Positions 34,089-41,198 of a DNA stretch of 64,000 nt are shown in pieces; positions within the stretch are counted from its first letter, which is position 1, and every line of letters begins with the position of its first letter. Origin of the DNA: Entomospira culicis (lineage in GTDB: Bacteria > Spirochaetota > Spirochaetia > WRBN01); assembly GCF_028748145.1 (NCBI RefSeq), contig NZ_CP118182.1, forward strand, positions 1 to 64,000, in the 5' to 3' direction. A program made the translations under genes and the position numbers. The notes under the pieces are model-generated. The model saw nothing but the letters and a program-made list of their open reading frames with translations. It was not told where the DNA came from and did no database searches.

Positions 34089-35228
34089 ATGTTAGTATCT
34101 ATTATTATACCGTTTTACAATGTAGAGCGATACTTTAGAGCGTGCTTAGCTTCGATTGTACATCAAACGTATACAACCCTAGAAATTCTGCTGATTGATG
34201 ACTGCTCACCAGATAACTCCTTAGCTATTGCTAGGGAGTATGCAGAAAAAGATGATCGTATTAAGATTATCCGTCATGAAAAAAATCTTCGTCAAGGTGG
34301 TGCGCGGAACACTGGATTAAAGGTGGCTAGTGGCGAGTATATTTGGTTTATTGATAGTGATGATGAGATAGCTACACCCTATGCAGTGGAACACTTGGTA
34401 CAGGTTGCAAGGCGTGATGAAAGTGATGTTATATTATTTGGAGCCCAGGGTAAATTTTCAGACCATAAAAAAGAGTGTCTTTACGGGGATTATACGTATA
34501 ATAGAGAGTATGTCTTTAACAAAGAAAATCCTTTTTATACAGTTTATATGAATAACATATTGCATGGTGTGCATGATTATACCTGGCTTAGTCCATCACC
34601 ATGGATGAAATTGTTTAAACGCTCTTTTTTAGAAAAGTATCATTTTAAATTTTTAGAGCATACATTGTATGAAGACATTCCCATGTTAGGCTTACTCCCT
34701 TTAGCCGAGCGGGTAACACAACTGCCTTATGTTTTCTATGATTACTATCAGCGAGAAGGTAGTACGATGAGTAGCGGTATTGCTGCGAATTATGTAGAGA
34801 ATTTCGAACGTCTTGCCCAGCAGTTATGGGAAATTCATGATAGCTACTTGACTGAGTACGAAAGGAGTGAGATGATTGTTCCAGTTGTATTAATGCATCA
34901 TTTGCGATATAATACAAGAAGATTGAAAGCCTCTTTGAGTATACCGGCATACGAACAGTGGTTGGTTGAGATGTATGATTTTTTCAAAGAGCAATTGTCT
35001 TATAGGATTGGCCTTGAGGAGCTGAATCCTTGGCCACGGCGTATCGGGGATCAAATGCAGTGGCAGGCAGTGTTTAGAAGTTTTCAAGATAGTGCTGTAG
35101 CTAAACGTACAAAAGTTCAATTAATAGACAATGTGATAACAGTAAAATCTAAAAAGCTTAAAAAGATGGTTAAAATGCTTATGCCCTATGGTGTAGTACG
35201 ATTGATTCAAATCATAAAATCTCGTTAG
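34089..35228 (+). CDS. GT2 glycosyltransferase
   Basis: 379 residues: SIIIPFYNVERYFRACLASI, IDDCSPDNS, GGARNTGL, FIDSDD. The N-terminal 110 residues are almost identical to the next gene (35267), while the acceptor-side half (for example YTWLSPSPWMKLFKRSFLEKYHF) resembles the 30233/31682 pair instead, so it looks mosaic. The tail is KMVKMLMPYGVVRLIQIIKSR. It lies between palindromes P2 and P3. AAGGAG lies upstream, inside the P2 flank. Role: sugar transfer in the surface-glycan pathway; specificity unknown. Confidence 0.9.
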   Translation: MLVSIIIPFYNVERYFRACLASIVHQTYTTLEILLIDDCSPDNSLAIAREYAEKDDRIKIIRHEKNLRQGGARNTGLKVASGEYIWFIDSDDEIATPYAVEHLVQVARRDESDVILFGAQGKFSDHKKECLYGDYTYNREYVFNKENPFYTVYMNNILHGVHDYTWLSPSPWMKLFKRSFLEKYHFKFLEHTLYEDIPMLGLLPLAERVTQLPYVFYDYYQREGSTMSSGIAANYVENFERLAQQLWEIHDSYLTEYERSEMIVPVVLMHHLRYNTRRLKASLSIPAYEQWLVEMYDFFKEQLSYRIGLEELNPWPRRIGDQMQWQAVFRSFQDSAVAKRTKVQLIDNVITVKSKKLKKMVKMLMPYGVVRLIQIIKSR

Positions 35229-35244
35229 TACAGCGTTGTACTAA
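35225..35244. promoter_or_regulatory. Palindrome P3
   Basis: TTAGTACAGCGTTGTACTAA, one mismatch (G for A at base 9). It overlaps the stop codon of the GT2 gene; the next GT2 gene starts 22 bp later. Confidence 0.82.
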
Positions 35245-35266
35245 TATTTGGAGTAAAAAATAGCGT

Positions 35267-36412
35267 ATGTTGATATCCATTATTGTGCCGTTTTACAATG
35301 TAGAGCGATACTTTAGAGCATGCTTAGATTCGATTGTGCATCAAACGTATCGAAATCTAGAGATTCTACTCATTGATGACTGTTCTCCCGATAATAGCAT
35401 CGAGATTGCCAAAGAGTATGCGCAAAAAGATGATCGTATTAAGATTATCCGTCATGAAATGAATCTTCGCCAAGGTGGTGCGCGGAACACTGGATTAAAG
35501 GTGGCAACGGGTGAGTATATTTGGTATATTGATAGCGATGATGGTATCACCACACGCCATGCGGTGCAAGATTTAGTGGAGTTGGCACAAACCAACGACT
35601 ACCCAGAGGTATTACACTTTGGTGTACAAAGAGTCAATAAAGAAGGTATTACTCGGGGGTTTGCTGATGTTCAACGGCTGTTTGAAGATCCTGAAGAGTA
35701 CTGGCACTATTATATGCATCGGGTTTTTGTGGTGCAAGATGATGCAAAAAATCTTGATTATAGCGTGTGTAATAAGTTATATCGGCGACAATTTTTATTA
35801 GATCATCATTGCTACTTTTTAGAAAACACCTATCATGAGGATGTGATTAGTGCGATGTGGCTACCCCTTGCAAAACGAATATTGATTGTGCACGGTGTAT
35901 ATTATGATTATATTAATCGTCCTGATAGTACCATTACTGGGAAAAAACCCGATAACTATTTAGATCATCTTAATCGAGTGGGGCAACAAGTGATAGCATA
36001 CTATGAGCAATGGTGGAAACCAAGAGACCTGCCTCGGTTTGTCCCAGAGATGATGGTGATTCAGCGATATATTATGTGGTATATTCCTAATATATTGAAT
36101 GAAAATAGTAATCCACATCATATATTGGTAGGAATATATGATGATATGCGGGCGTTATTAGGAAAAGAGCCAGCGCTTTTAAGCCTCGATTCATTACCTA
36201 GTTCTATTATGGCTTGGCCTGTAGATAATTTATCATTAGAAGTGCTTTTGAGGAGTTTCCAGAAAGAGATATCAACGCAGAAGAAATATCAATATGCGCG
36301 TAATCTTTATTGTATTTATGGTTATTGTCGTAGATGGAGTGGAAAAAAATTGATAAAAATGCTCCTTCCCTACGGGCTGGTGCGCATAATCCAACGAATC
36401 AATAAGCGTTAG
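35267..36412 (+). CDS. GT2 glycosyltransferase
   Basis: 381 residues. [37 protein letters not shown], and IDSDD (here YIDSDD rather than FIDSDD). Acceptor half: LDYSVCNKLYRRQFLLDHH and ENTYHEDVISAMWLPLAKR. The tail is KLIKMLLPYGLVRIIQRINKR. A segment of more than 80 bp encoding EYAQKDDRIKIIRHE and GGARNTGLKVA is nearly the same in DNA as in the upstream gene, suggesting gene conversion or recent duplication. It is followed by palindrome P4 over its stop codon. Confidence 0.9.
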   Translation: MLISIIVPFYNVERYFRACLDSIVHQTYRNLEILLIDDCSPDNSIEIAKEYAQKDDRIKIIRHEMNLRQGGARNTGLKVATGEYIWYIDSDDGITTRHAVQDLVELAQTNDYPEVLHFGVQRVNKEGITRGFADVQRLFEDPEEYWHYYMHRVFVVQDDAKNLDYSVCNKLYRRQFLLDHHCYFLENTYHEDVISAMWLPLAKRILIVHGVYYDYINRPDSTITGKKPDNYLDHLNRVGQQVIAYYEQWWKPRDLPRFVPEMMVIQRYIMWYIPNILNENSNPHHILVGIYDDMRALLGKEPALLSLDSLPSSIMAWPVDNLSLEVLLRSFQKEISTQKKYQYARNLYCIYGYCRRWSGKKLIKMLLPYGLVRIIQRINKR

Positions 36413-36428
36413 TACAACATTGTACTAA
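36409..36428. promoter_or_regulatory. Palindrome P4
   Basis: TTAGTACAACATTGTACTAA, one central mismatch. It overlaps the GT2 stop codon and ends 8 bp before the -35 box of the next promoter. Confidence 0.82.
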
Positions 36429-36436
36429 GTATCGGC

Positions 36437-36465
36437 TTGTTTTTTTGATGCAAAAAGATTATACT
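36437..36465 (+). promoter_or_regulatory. Promoter of the CDP-glycerol transferase gene
   Basis: TTGTTT (36437-36442), 17 bp, TATACT (36460-36465). GAGGAG precedes ATG 36496. Confidence 0.65.
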
Positions 36466-36495
36466 TAATAACAGCGTCTATGAGGAGAATGCCCG

Positions 36496-37794
36496 ATGCT
36501 TCAAAAGCTAAAAGATAAAATAAAAAATCGCTTGCGCTCCATGTTAGGGATATCTCAACTGGAAGAGGTGCTTGAGCGTCGAGATCAGATGTTAAAGAAC
36601 GCCAGCGATCTTTTATTACGCGAGGCTAACACCTTTGGACTTCCCCTGCGCGTGCTCTTTTTAGTGTATGACATGCGGGTTTGGAATGCCTTAGATGCTG
36701 TTTATCGTATGATGAAAGACGATGATGATTTTACGGTGATAGTGGCAGTCGTTGCTGATGATGAGCGAGGTGTTACATGTCTTGAGGATAATCAAAGAGC
36801 GATAGAGGCTTTAGGCATAGAGTACTTTATTCTTGGTAATCAAACTGCAGATTTGAATTATCTTAAAACATTAAAACTTCATGTCATTGTTCGCCAATAT
36901 CCTTGGCAAGATGCCTATCCAGATATTTATCGTCCTTATAATTTACAATTTGCTCGTATTTGTTATATCCCCTATGCTTTGTCTATTGTTCAGTTTGAAA
37001 CTGTGGATTACTGGAAAATGGAGATGATGCGAGCATCTTGGCTGGTTTTTAAGCCACAATGGTTATTGGCAGAAAATAACGAAAATATATATGCCTCTGT
37101 CGAGAATCCTTTTTATCCGGTGGGTTACCCTAAGTTTGAATCGATTGTTAAAAGCCGTGCTTCTTGGCCTATCGAGAGTGGTGCGCGTAAATTTCGTATG
37201 ATTTGGTCGCCCCACAACTCTATTTCTGAGAATTGGACTTGGTTACAATTTGGTACTTTTCTAGAAAATTATCAAGATTTTTTAGCGTTTGCTCAGGCAC
37301 AACAGGAGCGTGTAGAAATTGTTTTAGCCGCCCATCCGCATTTTATGGAACGTATTGAGAGCGTTACTTCGGTTGCCACCCAGACTAAAGTGCGTCGCTT
37401 TTTTGCAGAGTGGCAGGCGTTGCCTAATACCGCTATCCATCAGGAGTCGAGCTATGGAGGCATTTTCCATGCCAGTGATTTGTTGATTACCGACGGGATT
37501 AGTTGGCTGATGGAGTATCAATTGATGCAAAAGCCGATTATTTTTATCGAACGCGCCGATCACTGGCCCTTTACCAACTTTGGCAATACCATGATTGAGG
37601 CGGTGCACGCCTACCCTACTTTTCCTCAAGCCAAGGAGAAGATTCTCTCTTTTATGCATGGGGAAAAAGATGAAAAGCTGGCACTGATGCAACGTAACCG
37701 TGCGGCTATCTACGAAGAGGGCGCTGCGCAGAAGATTGTGCAAGCGATCAAAGAGCGTTATTTAGCGGAGGTAAAGCGAAAACGGTTAGAGTAA
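36496..37794 (+). CDS. CDP-glycerol glycerophosphotransferase-family protein
   Basis: 432 residues. The N-terminus (MLQKLKDKIKNRLRSMLG) is a basic amphipathic helix for membrane contact. The C-terminal half has the family's hallmarks: WSPHNSISENWTW, AAHPHFMERI, and HASDLLITDGISWLMEYQLMQKPIIFIE (the SD-x-L-I-T-D motif of TagB/TagF-type enzymes; the usual DYSS is here DGIS). Such enzymes transfer glycerol phosphate from CDP-glycerol to a lipid-linked acceptor. The adjacent, convergent cytidylyltransferase (9-bp overlap) makes the donor, supporting the assignment. Glycerol phosphate is therefore a likely decoration of the island's glycan. Confidence 0.82.
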   Translation: MLQKLKDKIKNRLRSMLGISQLEEVLERRDQMLKNASDLLLREANTFGLPLRVLFLVYDMRVWNALDAVYRMMKDDDDFTVIVAVVADDERGVTCLEDNQRAIEALGIEYFILGNQTADLNYLKTLKLHVIVRQYPWQDAYPDIYRPYNLQFARICYIPYALSIVQFETVDYWKMEMMRASWLVFKPQWLLAENNENIYASVENPFYPVGYPKFESIVKSRASWPIESGARKFRMIWSPHNSISENWTWLQFGTFLENYQDFLAFAQAQQERVEIVLAAHPHFMERIESVTSVATQTKVRRFFAEWQALPNTAIHQESSYGGIFHASDLLITDGISWLMEYQLMQKPIIFIERADHWPFTNFGNTMIEAVHAYPTFPQAKEKILSFMHGEKDEKLALMQRNRAAIYEEGAAQKIVQAIKERYLAEVKRKRLE

Positions 37795-38166
37795 ATTTTT
37801 GAGCTGGGTGCTACTCACATCGGGCGTGCGGGGCAGGTAGATAACCTGACAATAGGCTTGCAGAAAATCAAATTTCCCTTGCCAATCATCGCCCATGACA
37901 AAAATATCAATGGCGTTTTTCTGGATATCGTCTATTTTCTGCTCCCACGACTCTTCACAAAGAATCGCATCGATATACTTAATTTGTGAGAGAAATTCGT
38001 AGCGTAAGGCATAGGGATGAACGGTGGTTTTTCCTTTTTCTTGATTAAACCTATCGCTAGAGAGCCCCACCGTAAGATGATCGCCCAACTGTTTTGCGCG
38101 GTTTAGTAGTTGCATGTGGCCATAATGGAAGAGATCGAATGTTCCGTAGGTGAGAACTTTTTTCAT
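37786..38166 (-). CDS. tagD: Glycerol-3-phosphate cytidylyltransferase
   Basis: 127 residues from ATG 38166, the normal length of TagD/GCT; the longer frame adds an unlikely hydrophobic leader. The signature GTFDLFHYGH (the CTP-binding GTFDxxHxGH), GLSSDRFNQEKGK, MGDDWQGKF and the late RTPDVSSTQL (RTxGISTT in TagD) are present. It makes CDP-glycerol from CTP and glycerol-3-phosphate in the cytoplasm. Its 3' end overlaps that of the glycerophosphotransferase on the other strand. Confidence 0.93.
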   Translation of the reverse strand: MKKVLTYGTFDLFHYGHMQLLNRAKQLGDHLTVGLSSDRFNQEKGKTTVHPYALRYEFLSQIKYIDAILCEESWEQKIDDIQKNAIDIFVMGDDWQGKFDFLQAYCQVIYLPRTPDVSSTQLKNLL

Positions 38167-38233
38167 CCTAAATAGTATACTCCATGTCAGTAAAAAAAGC
38201 AATCCTTTCTCCTAAATTTGCCTTGAGGTTCCA

Positions 38234-38262
38234 AGACAAAAGCATCAAGATATGCTACAATA
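38234..38262 (+). promoter_or_regulatory. Weak promoter of the fifth GT2 gene
   Basis: AAGACA, 17 bp, TACAAT upstream of GAAGGGAG and ATG 38291. The -35 matches only four of six consensus bases. Confidence 0.4.
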
Positions 38263-38290
38263 AGTCATTAAAGATAAGAAGGGAGTAGGC

Positions 38291-39478
38291 ATGCGCATAT
38301 CATTGATTGTACCGTTTTATAATGTGGAGGCTTATTTACGCGATTGTTTAGATTCGATTGTGCATCAAACGTATCGTGATTTAGAGATTATCTTGGTGGA
38401 TGATTGCTCACCAGACAACTCTTATGCCATCGCCTGTGAGTATGCTAACAAAGATAGCCGTATTAAAATTATTCGTCATGAGGTAAATAAGGGGTTGGGC
38501 GGTGCGCGTAATAGTGGTGTATGCGCTGCCACCGGCGAGTATGTTTGGTTTATCGATAGTGATGACTATATCTTCTCTTTAACCAGCGTGGAGGAGATTG
38601 TGAAGGAGCTTACGCATGCGCATTTTCCTGAAATGGTCGGCTTTGGTGCTGTCAATCTCTATCCCGATGGATACAAAGAGCTGGTTTTACACGAAGTTCG
38701 AAGCAAAGAACTGTTTAGGGATCCTTTAGCGTTACTGCAATATAAATTACGATTGAATAAGGTGGAACAACCGCACTCTCCCTTAGACGGCTATGCCTGG
38801 CATCGGTGGTTTAAACGCTCGTTTTGGCAACGTATTGGTGTGCATTTTTTAGAGAAAACGCTCTTTGAAGATATGTTTTTAATTAACATGACGGGGTTAG
38901 CGCAAGGATTTCTCGCATTAAGAGCACCCCACTACACCTATCGCAAGCGCTTTGGCAGTATTTTAGCCAGCGGTTATCCTGCCAATTTTGATGCGCATAT
39001 CAACCGTTTTATGGCGCAAATTATCAATCTACAACAAACACATCGACAAGCGCATTTTATCCAGTATTGTAATTATATGAATCTTGGTATGCTCTCTTTA
39101 GGTAGCTTTATCGGTGAAAGTTGGCGAGAGACGCTTGTACATAGCTTAAAAAGAGAGCCACAGCGAGCAAAGGAGCTTTATCTCTCCTTTGTATCCCTCT
39201 TTGGCGATCTGATCGCTAGCGATCCATCGTTAAAAGAAATCGAAGCGCTGGGGGCATTCAAACCAGATGAGCTTCAGCGCTTAGTGGATTTTTTTCAGAT
39301 GATGCACAGAGAAAATCCTAGCATAAATCACTATAAGGTATTAAATCGATTATTTCAACCCAAACGCTATCTTTTGAAAGACGTGATTCGTACGACCTTA
39401 CCTTTTGGCTTGTTAAACATTGTCTTGGAACAACGTGGCTGGCGCGTATTGATTAAAAAGAAAGAGTCTATGCACTAG
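38291..39478 (+). CDS. GT2 glycosyltransferase
   Basis: 395 residues: [42 protein letters not shown]. The acceptor half is its own type (LDGYAWHRWFKRSFWQRIGVHFLEKTLFEDMFLINMTGLAQ) and the C-terminal tail is a diverged form of the island tail (DVIRTTLPFGLLNIVLEQ), so it is the most distant of the five GT2 enzymes. Likely extends or branches the surface glycan. Monocistronic; palindrome P5 follows 42 bp after its stop. Confidence 0.9.
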   Translation: MRISLIVPFYNVEAYLRDCLDSIVHQTYRDLEIILVDDCSPDNSYAIACEYANKDSRIKIIRHEVNKGLGGARNSGVCAATGEYVWFIDSDDYIFSLTSVEEIVKELTHAHFPEMVGFGAVNLYPDGYKELVLHEVRSKELFRDPLALLQYKLRLNKVEQPHSPLDGYAWHRWFKRSFWQRIGVHFLEKTLFEDMFLINMTGLAQGFLALRAPHYTYRKRFGSILASGYPANFDAHINRFMAQIINLQQTHRQAHFIQYCNYMNLGMLSLGSFIGESWRETLVHSLKREPQRAKELYLSFVSLFGDLIASDPSLKEIEALGAFKPDELQRLVDFFQMMHRENPSINHYKVLNRLFQPKRYLLKDVIRTTLPFGLLNIVLEQRGWRVLIKKKESMH

Positions 39479-39520
39479 AAGATTTTTAAGGTGGTAAGTA
39501 GAGATTAGATTAATATATCG

Positions 39521-39540
39521 TTAGTACAACGTTGTACTAA
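39521..39540. promoter_or_regulatory. Palindrome P5
   Basis: Perfect copy of TTAGTACAACGTTGTACTAA. It ends 16 bp upstream of the parA -35 box. Confidence 0.88.
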
Positions 39541-39556
39541 TTTGGGGCATATTGAC

Positions 39557-39585
39557 TTGATATAATGCATAATTTGTGCTATAAT
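39557..39585 (+). promoter_or_regulatory. parAB promoter
   Basis: TTGATA (39557-39562), 17-bp spacer, TATAAT (39580-39585). GAGGGG precedes ATG 39614. Confidence 0.8.
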
Positions 39586-39613
39586 AAGCATATATCATGA
39601 TGAGGGGTGTTCG

Positions 39614-40369
39614 ATGGAAGTGATCACGTTTGCAAATATTAAGGGTGGCGTTGGTAAGACGAGCTTGGCTGCATTAGTCGCCAACTACTTAGCCGCCGCC
39701 GGTAAGCGGATTCTTCTTATCGATCTCGATCCGCAAAATAGTCTCACCAACCTTTATATTGAAGAGGATCAGCGTTTGCAGGAGCAGAATATTCAGCAGG
39801 CGTTTATGCGTGGCGATCTGGTAGCTAATATCCTCTCCACCAACCGTACGCATATCGATATTGTTGGCTCGCAGTTTGAACTTTTCGATCTGCGATCGGT
39901 GCAAGAACACACCCTTGAACGCCTGATTGCACGCAGTAATCTTGTCGATATTTATGCCTATATCATCATCGATACCGGCGGGGCTTGGGATAATTTTGTC
40001 ATTAACGCGGTACACGCCAGCGATATTATTATTAGTCCGGTCGATTTGAGCCACAACACCGTAAAGGCCACGCAATTGTTGGCGCGCAAACTTCAATTAG
40101 AGACGCATAAATATGAACATTGGTTTATTTTAATTAATAATTTTGCCACCAATAATACCCTCACCAATCTCTATATGGAGCAATTTAGAGAAGCCTTTGG
40201 TGAAGAAGTCTTTTTACAGACGCAAATTAAGAGTACCATCGCCGTAAAAAAACATCTGGATGCGAGTATGCCGGTCAACAATAAGGGCGATACCAAGGTG
40301 CTTTTTCAGAGCATTGCCCAATTAGTGATTGAAATTACCGAAGAGCAATTTGCGGTGGAGGTCTTTTAG
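39614..40369 (+). CDS. parA: ParA-family partition ATPase
   Basis: 251 residues with the deviant Walker A motif KGGVGKTS (residues 10-17, including the signature Lys10), LLIDLDPQNSLTN (A' motif), YIIIDTGG (Walker B region) and no N-terminal helix-turn-helix extension, so it is of the small (type Ib or chromosomal-like) class. It should form ATP-dependent dimers on DNA and work with the following ParB. The neighbouring gene starts the base after its stop. A perfect copy of the island palindrome lies upstream of its promoter. Confidence 0.92.
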   Translation: MEVITFANIKGGVGKTSLAALVANYLAAAGKRILLIDLDPQNSLTNLYIEEDQRLQEQNIQQAFMRGDLVANILSTNRTHIDIVGSQFELFDLRSVQEHTLERLIARSNLVDIYAYIIIDTGGAWDNFVINAVHASDIIISPVDLSHNTVKATQLLARKLQLETHKYEHWFILINNFATNNTLTNLYMEQFREAFGEEVFLQTQIKSTIAVKKHLDASMPVNNKGDTKVLFQSIAQLVIEITEEQFAVEVF

Positions 40370-41179
40370 ATGGCAAAACAACGTCCCACATTACGCACGC
40401 TGGAACCCAATCGTGAAGAGACAATGGATGGACAGAATAAGGCGCGCTTATTACCTATCGGCGATCTTAAACTCGAAGAGACGTATGCCTCACTCTTTTC
40501 TATGGATGCCGATGTTTTAGCCGAAATCACTGCCTCGATGCAAAAGGATGGTTATGATCAGGCGCGCCCGATTGTTGTCAATAGTCAGCTGGTGGTGATT
40601 GAGGGACATACCCGTCTACAGGCCGCGAAGCATGCGGGGCTTACTTATGTGCCGGTCTATATTCGCGCGTTTGCATCGGAAACCGAGGCGCTTTACTATG
40701 CCTTACGCGAGCAGACCTCACGGCGTAATCTCACTCCGCACGAATTGCTTAATGCTATCGAAAAGCTGGATAAAATTTATGGCGAAGGTAAGGCGCAAGA
40801 TGGTGCGGGGCGTAGGCTCGATCGCATGGCCAAGGAGCTAGGTGTAGGGGCGAGCACCATTGCCAAGGCGCGCTATGTGCAGAAGCATCTGCCTGAGTTA
40901 GGCGATAATCCGCCGCCACTGAGTAGCATCAATGCGACTTATAAAGAGTTGAAAGCTAAGGAGAAAGGTCAGAAAAGCGCCGAAGATGCTTTGGATGAAG
41001 CACAACACTTTTTAGCGCCTAATGCTACCGCTTCCAGTGAATATGAATTGATTTATCATGAAGAGATGGATAGTTATGCATTTTATCATGAGGGAATTTG
41101 CCTGATCGAATTGCATGCTTCGGAGTCTTATAATCGCGATCAAATCCTCTTACTCCTGATGAAATCGTTTAAAAAGTAA
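40370..41179 (+). CDS. parB: ParB-family DNA-binding protein, divergent
   Basis: 269 residues. The ParB/Srx-like N-domain is visible: LPIGDLKLEETYASLF, then ARPIVVNSQLVVIEGHTRLQAAKHAGLTYVPVYI, where canonical chromosomal ParB has GERRxRA in the CTP-binding box; here it is GHTRLQA. A helix-turn-helix region follows (LDRMAKELGVGASTIAKARYV). The C-terminal 60 residues (EYELIYHEEMDSYAFYHEG) are not familiar. With parA it forms a partition-like operon with a zero-base gap and GGAGG inside parA. Its binding site may be the local palindrome (inference). Confidence 0.85.
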   Translation: MAKQRPTLRTLEPNREETMDGQNKARLLPIGDLKLEETYASLFSMDADVLAEITASMQKDGYDQARPIVVNSQLVVIEGHTRLQAAKHAGLTYVPVYIRAFASETEALYYALREQTSRRNLTPHELLNAIEKLDKIYGEGKAQDGAGRRLDRMAKELGVGASTIAKARYVQKHLPELGDNPPPLSSINATYKELKAKEKGQKSAEDALDEAQHFLAPNATASSEYELIYHEEMDSYAFYHEGICLIELHASESYNRDQILLLLMKSFKK

Positions 41180-41198
41180 GAAGGCTTGATCGCTTAGG

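Noticed and set aside
25686-39540. Palindromes as Rho-independent terminators
   Set aside because: They lack a T-run on either strand, and three lie upstream of promoters rather than at transcript ends; a protein-binding site explains them better.
39614-41179. ParAB as evidence of the replication origin
   Set aside because: There is no dnaA, dnaN, gyrase or canonical parS near it, and no rep gene; origin function cannot be supported.
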